NCBI RefSeq assembly: GCF_014489595.1
Contig: NZ_CP060790.1
Location: forward strand, 1,550,001-1,614,000
Reading direction: 5' to 3'
From: Paenacidovorax monticola
Lineage (GTDB): Bacteria; Pseudomonadota; Gammaproteobacteria; Burkholderiales; Burkholderiaceae_C
DNA length: 64,000 nt
Position numbers and translations under genes: made by a program
The notes under the pieces: generated by a model
The model's database searches: none
What the model was told of the DNA's origin: nothing
The model's input: only the letters and a program-made list of their open reading frames with translations
Shown here: piece by piece, positions 59,944 through 64,000 of the stretch
Layout of the letters: every line of letters begins with the position of its first letter
Numbering within the stretch: the first letter of the stretch is position 1

Positions 59944-61245
59944 ATGCCCGGTTATTCCGATCCTGGCTTTGACACCCTGGCGCTGCACGCAGGCAGCCAG
60001 CCCGACCCCGCCACCGGCGCACGCGCCACCCCCATCCACCTCACGACCTCGTTCGTGTTCGAGTCCAGCGACCATGCCGCGTCGCTGTTCAACCTGGAAC
60101 GCCCCGGCCACGTCTACAGCCGCATCAGCAACCCCACGAACGCGGTGCTGGAGCAGCGCGTCAGCGCGCTCGAAGGCGGCGTGGGCGCCATCGCCGTGGC
60201 CAGCGGCCAGGCCGCGCTGCACCTGTCGGTGGCTACGCTCATGGGTGCAGGCAGCCACATCGTGGCGAGCACGGCGCTGTACGGCGGCTCGCAGAACCTG
60301 CTGCACTACACGCTGCGCCGCTTCGGCATCGAGACGACCTTCGTCAAGCCCGGAGACATCGACGGCTGGCGCGCCGCCGTGCGCCCCAACACCAAGCTCT
60401 TCTTCGGCGAGACCGTGGGCAACCCGGGCCTGGACGTGCTCGACATCCCCACCGTGAGCGCCATTGCCCACGAGGCCGGCGTGCCGCTGCTCGTGGACTC
60501 CACGCTCACCTCGCCCTGGCTGATGAAACCGCTGGAGCTGGGCGCCGACCTGGTCTACCACTCGGCCACCAAGTTCCTCTCGGGCCATGGCACCGTGGTC
60601 GGCGGCATCGTGGTCGACGGCGGCAGCTTCGACTGGGAGGCCTCGGGCAGGTTCGAGGAGCTCACGGCCCCCTACGACGGCTTCCACAACATGGTGTTCA
60701 GCGAGGAGTCCACCGTGGGCGCCTTCCTGCTGCGCGCGCGCCGCGAGGGCCTGCGCGACTTCGGCGCCTGCATGAGCCCGCACACGGCCTGGCTGATCCT
60801 GCAAGGCATCGAGACGCTGCCGCTGCGCATGGAGCGCCATATGCGCAACACCGAGAAGGTGGTCGAATTCCTCGCGGGCCAGTCCTTCGTGGAGCGCGTG
60901 GGCCACCCGCTGCTCGCGTCGCACCCCAGCCATGCGCTCGCGCAAAGGCTGCTGCCGCGCGGCGCGGGCTCGGTGTTCAGCTTCGACCTCAAGGGCAACC
61001 GCGCCCAGGGCAAGAAGTTCATCGAGACGCTCAAGGTCTTCAGCCACCTTGCCAACGTGGGCGACTGCCGCAGCCTGGTGATCCACCCTGCAAGCACCAC
61101 GCACTTCCGCATGGCCGACGAGGCGCTCGCGGGCGCGGGCATCACGCAGGGCACGATCCGCCTGTCGATCGGGCTGGAGGATCCGGACGACCTCATCGAC
61201 GACCTCAAGCGCGCGCTCAAGGCCGCAGAAAAGGCAGGTGCGTGA
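59944..61245 (+). CDS. metY: O-acetylhomoserine sulfhydrylase (aminocarboxypropyltransferase)
   Basis: A 433-residue Cys/Met-metabolism PLP enzyme. N-terminal FDTLALHAGSQPDPATGARATPIHLTTSFVF, the cofactor region YSRISNPTNAVLEQRV, and Lys210 in HSATKFLSGHG are intact; length and the AHAGSQPD opening fit MetY better than the shorter MetB/MetC/MetZ types, but an O-succinylhomoserine preference cannot be excluded. It makes homocysteine directly from sulfide. Its TGA shares one base with the following ATG. Confidence 0.9.
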   Translation: MPGYSDPGFDTLALHAGSQPDPATGARATPIHLTTSFVFESSDHAASLFNLERPGHVYSRISNPTNAVLEQRVSALEGGVGAIAVASGQAALHLSVATLMGAGSHIVASTALYGGSQNLLHYTLRRFGIETTFVKPGDIDGWRAAVRPNTKLFFGETVGNPGLDVLDIPTVSAIAHEAGVPLLVDSTLTSPWLMKPLELGADLVYHSATKFLSGHGTVVGGIVVDGGSFDWEASGRFEELTAPYDGFHNMVFSEESTVGAFLLRARREGLRDFGACMSPHTAWLILQGIETLPLRMERHMRNTEKVVEFLAGQSFVERVGHPLLASHPSHALAQRLLPRGAGSVFSFDLKGNRAQGKKFIETLKVFSHLANVGDCRSLVIHPASTTHFRMADEALAGAGITQGTIRLSIGLEDPDDLIDDLKRALKAAEKAGA

Positions 61246-62059
61246 TGTACGTGCAAGTCAACGGCCACAACACCTACTGCTACACCGGCGGCAAGGCCTT
61301 CGACGCCGCCAAGCCCACGGCGGTGTTCATCCACGGCGTGCTCAACGACCACAGCGTCTGGGCCCTGCAAAGCCGCTACCTCGCCAACCACGGCTGGAAC
61401 GTGCTCGCGGTGGATCTGCCGGGCCACTGCAAGAGCGAGGGCGAGGCCCCGCGAGCGTGGAGCAGGCGGCCGGCTTCGTGGGCGCGCTGCTCGATGCGCT
61501 CGGCGTGCAGCGCGCAGCCCTGGTGGGCCACAGCTGGGGCTCGCTCATCGCGCTGGAGGCTGCATCGCGCCTCGGTGCGCGTGTGAGCCACCTGGTGCTC
61601 GTGGGCACGGCCTACCCGATGAAGGTCTCTCCCGCGCTCATCGAGTCTGCGCTGAACGAGCCCGAGAAGGCCCTGAAGATGGTCAACGTGTTCTCGCGCA
61701 GCACCCTGGCCTCGCCCTCGGGCGCGGGCTTCTGGGTGTACGGCGCGGGCATGGCGCTGGGCCGCCGCGTGCTGCGCAGCAACCCGAAGGTCAATCTGTT
61801 CCACCGCGGCTTCGTGGCCTGCGACAGCTATGCGAACGGCGAGCAGGCCATCGCAGCCCTTCAGTGTCCCGTGCTGTTCGCACTGGGCGCGCAGGACCAG
61901 ATGACGGCGCCCAAGGCCGCGCAGGGCCTGATCGGCGCCGCGCGCGCGGCGGGCAAGTCCGTGCAGGTGGCCTACGTGCCCGTGGGCCACCACCAGATGA
62001 CCGAGGCGCCCGACGAAACGCTGTTCGCGATCCGGGACTTCCTCGCGGGCCAGGGCTGA
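61245..62059 (+). CDS. Alpha/beta-fold hydrolase (one apparent one-base deletion)
   Basis: A hydrolase of about 271 residues. The oxyanion-hole region is AVFIHGVLNDHSVW; the nucleophile elbow is VGHSWGSLIALEAASRLG; the acid is probably in CPVLFALGAQDQMTAP and the catalytic His in YVPVGHHQMTEAPDE. As given, the frame changes after KSEGEAP; adding one base to CCCC 61447-61450 gives the continuous EAPASVEQAAGFVGALLDALG. The ATG at 61245 shares its A with the metY TGA (TGATG), so it is coupled to metY; substrate unknown. Confidence 0.87.
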
Positions 62060-62070
62060 GGGCCTGGCGC

Positions 62071-63319
62071 TCAGGCCTGCGCGGGCGCACGGCGCCACGC
62101 GGGCCAGCGCCAGTGCGTGAGCGCCCGCAGCAGCCACTCGGCCGGGCCGTAGGCATGCGTGCGCAGCCAGTGGCGACTGAAGACCAGCTGGGCCGCATAG
62201 AGCCCCAATGCCCCAGCAGCACGGCCAGGGGTGGCACGCGCCCGATGAGTGCGAAGCCATAGGCCGTGAAGACCATGGCCCCACGAACGACTGCAGCAGG
62301 TAGTTGGACAGCGCCATGCGGCCCGCGGGCTCCAGCACCGCGCCCAGGGCGCGCCCGGCGCGTCCCTTCTGCAGCAGCCACAGCAGCCCCGCCAGGTAGC
62401 TGAACGTGAGGAACGGCGCCGTGGCTAGGTCCACGGCCAGCGCCGCAAGGCCCACGTGCTCGGGCAGCGCCTCCGCGCGGACCTGCACCGAGGCGTAGAA
62501 CAACGCCCCCGCGATCCCCACGGGAGAGCAGCATGCCAGCCAGCGCAGCAGCCGTGCGGGCTGCCGCGCCACCGCCATCAGACAGCCGCTGCGCTGGGCC
62601 ACCAGCCCCAGCAGGAACATGGCCAGCGCACAGGGCGCCTGCACGAAGGCCAGCACGAACCAGACGCCGCCCACGGTGAGGTCGTGGCCGCGCTGCGCGA
62701 TGGCGCTGGCGACGCCCTCGCGGTAGGCCTGCATGGCGGCCTGCGCCTGGGCATGAAGCATCTCGGTGGGCGGGTCGGACGGCAGGAGGCCCACGAAGAA
62801 GGCAATGAGCCCCCAGGCCAGCGCCGTGCACGCGATCAGGGACGTGGCCATGGCCACGGCGGTCGACGAGCGCAGCCCCCGCAGGGCCAGCAGGACCAGG
62901 CCCAGCAAGGCATAGGTCACCAGGATGTCGCCCACGAACAGCAGCCATGCATGCGCAAGCCCCAGCAGCGCCAGCCCTAGCAGCCGGCGCAGGAAGCGGG
63001 GCACGAACGATGCGCCCGCGCGGCCGGCCGAATCCATCTGCAGCGCGAAGCTGTAACCGAACAGCAGCGAGAACAGCAGGTAGAACTTGGACTCGAACAG
63101 CAGGCTGACCAGCCAGCGCGTCGCGTGGTCCACGGGCCGCACGAAGGCCGGGTCGGTGATTCCCATGCCGAAGTAGGCGGAGGCAAAGCTCCCCGCGTTG
63201 ACGATGAGGATGCCCAGCAGCGCAAAACCGCGCAGCGCATCGACTGCGTGCTCGCGCCCTGGCGCGGCGGTGGAGAGGGAGGCCGAAGAAGAAGCCATGG
63301 TGGCACCGTCCTGCATCAT
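62071..63319 (-). CDS. DUF418 membrane protein (two apparent one-base deletions)
   Basis: About 416 residues with roughly nine or ten hydrophobic helices. The opening HAVDALRGFALLGILIVNAGSFAS is the DUF418/YeiB-type signature, and the C-terminal DUF418 core includes GRMALSNYLLQSFVG. As given, the frame fails at CCCC 62279-62282 (after QSFVG) and again at CCCC 62203-62206; one added base at each gives AMVFTAYGFALIGRVPPLAVLLGHW and then LYAAQLVFSRHWLRTHAYGPAEWLLR, ending RRAPAQA with TGA 62071-62073. The ATG at 63319 overlaps the tetR stop as ATGA. Function unknown. Confidence 0.85.
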
Positions 63320-63915
63320 GGGGCCGGAGCGACCACGGCGGCCAGAGCGCCCAGCACCAGCGCGCGATAGGCCGCGGTGTCGAAATGCGCTTCCACCATG
63401 GCGCGGCCGAAGGCGCCGTCGAGCAGCAGCAGCACCCAGTCGGCCGCCTGCGCGGGCGGCAGGGCCAGGCGAGCCTGGCCGCGCTCCACGGCGGCAGCGA
63501 GCAGCCGCGCCAACTCGGCCTTGCGCACCTCCTCGCCCCGCGCCACGCAGGCGAACACTTCGGGGTTGCGCACGGCCTCGGCCAGCACTTCCAGGCCGAT
63601 GCGCGTGTACACGGGATCGGCCAGCATGCGCAGGCTGTCGTCCACGATGTCCAGCAGGGCCTGGTACAGGTCGCTCGCGCGCCCGGCGGCCACGAAGCGC
63701 TCGGCAGTCTCGCGCTGGTCCTCCTCCACGATGGCCGCGATGATCGCCTCCTTGGTGGGAAAGTAATGGAACAGGTTGCCCGGGCTCATGCTCGCCTGGG
63801 CACAGATCTCGGCGGTGCGCGTGGCGTGGAAGCCCTTGCGCATGAAGCAGGCGATGGCGGCCTCCAGGATCTGCTGGCGCCGCGCCTGCTGGCGGGCGGG
63901 GTCGATGGTACGCAT
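63316..63915 (-). CDS. TetR-family transcriptional regulator
   Basis: A 199-residue repressor. The N-terminal helix-turn-helix lies in residues about 14-60 (RRQQILEAAIACFMRKGFHATRTAEICAQASMSPGNLFHYFPTKEAI), with the canonical recognition-helix end GNLFHYF. The C-terminal ligand domain resembles the TetR_C type with MVEAHFD. It is the first gene of a pair with DUF418 (ATGA overlap) and is preceded by an inverted repeat, so it probably represses itself and the membrane protein, with an effector that is not known. Confidence 0.9.
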   Translation of the reverse strand: MRTIDPARQQARRQQILEAAIACFMRKGFHATRTAEICAQASMSPGNLFHYFPTKEAIIAAIVEEDQRETAERFVAAGRASDLYQALLDIVDDSLRMLADPVYTRIGLEVLAEAVRNPEVFACVARGEEVRKAELARLLAAAVERGQARLALPPAQAADWVLLLLDGAFGRAMVEAHFDTAAYRALVLGALAAVVAPAP

Positions 63916-63924
63916 GGGAATTTA

Positions 63925-63952
63925 TTAATAGATCAATTGGTCGATCTATTAA
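63925..63952. promoter_or_regulatory. Operator palindrome upstream of the tetR gene
   Basis: TTAATAGATC (63925-63934) and GATCTATTAA (63943-63952) are perfect 10-bp inverted arms around an 8-base centre, starting 9 bp before the ATG. Promoter and start region are covered, fitting autorepression by the TetR protein. The following bases to 64000 show no gene start. Confidence 0.72.
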
Positions 63953-64000
63953 AAACCAGTCATCCTGCCGCTGTCAATCGCGCGCAGGCAGGGCTTCGCG

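Overview
The window looks like a chromosomal core segment of a Gram-negative betaproteobacterium of the family Comamonadaceae (Acidovorax/Paracidovorax-like). It is GC-rich with densely packed genes. Three things point there: the rpsB-tsf-pyrH-frr-uppS-cdsA-dxr-rseP-bamA-skp-lpxD-fabZ-lpxA-lpxB-rnhB order, a full lipid A/outer-membrane set, and short AT-rich interspersed repeats of the type (CTATCA..TTTAATAGCTGCTTGCGC-like) that I associate with this family. I see no rRNA, prophage, IS element or CRISPR array.

Layout. 1-5.3 kb: polyphosphate and phosphate metabolism, with a partial ppx, a histone-tail/ribbon-helix-helix-like protein behind a 29-bp palindrome, sixA coupled to ppk, and an OlsB-like ornithine-lipid N-acyltransferase. 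Both ppk and the acyltransferase carry PhoB-box-like repeats. 5.4-8.2 kb: a PAS-PAS-GGDEF-EAL protein and a GNAT enzyme. 8.3-13.4 kb: glmM-folP, ftsH with a sigma-32-like promoter, and rlmE. 13.4-21.2 kb: yhbY, a glycosyltransferase, carA-carB-greA-DUF4149, and a SpoU methyltransferase. 21.2-35.5 kb: the long minus-strand rpsB-to-rnhB envelope/translation cluster. 35.7-42.2 kb: amidase, DadA-like oxidase, nnr, rnr. 42.2-42.6 kb: two tandem tRNA-Leu(CAG) genes, each with its own promoter and terminator. 42.6-49.7 kb: GNAT, a DUF349 protein, and a large AsmA/DUF748 protein. 49.7-50.4 kb: a gene-free, highly structured divergent regulatory region. 50.4-54.2 kb: a lytic transglycosylase, a ZTP riboswitch with glyA, nrdR, and an EamA transporter. 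54.2-64 kb: a 5'-nucleotidase lipoprotein with aroC, a second PAS-GAF-GGDEF-EAL protein, a CBS protein, metY with an alpha/beta hydrolase, and DUF418-tetR with an operator palindrome.

A strong window-wide signal is technical. At least 16 sites in 12 genes, including the normally essential ftsH, cdsA and folP, show a one-base deletion inside a G or C run. Each is repaired by adding one base, which restores the family's full length and often an overlapping stop/start with the neighbour. I read these as uncorrected sequencing indels and annotate the repaired genes at full extent.

The most interesting biology is regulatory: (i) PhoB-box-like arrays on ppk and the ornithine-lipid gene; (ii) a candidate autoregulated nucleoid-type protein lying between ppx and sixA-ppk; (iii) a 700-bp region encoding two apparent structured RNAs in divergent orientation, of no type I recognise; (iv) a ZTP riboswitch on glyA; (v) interspersed repeats that have entered or terminate coding genes (lpxB, the trmH-like gene, the amidase gene).
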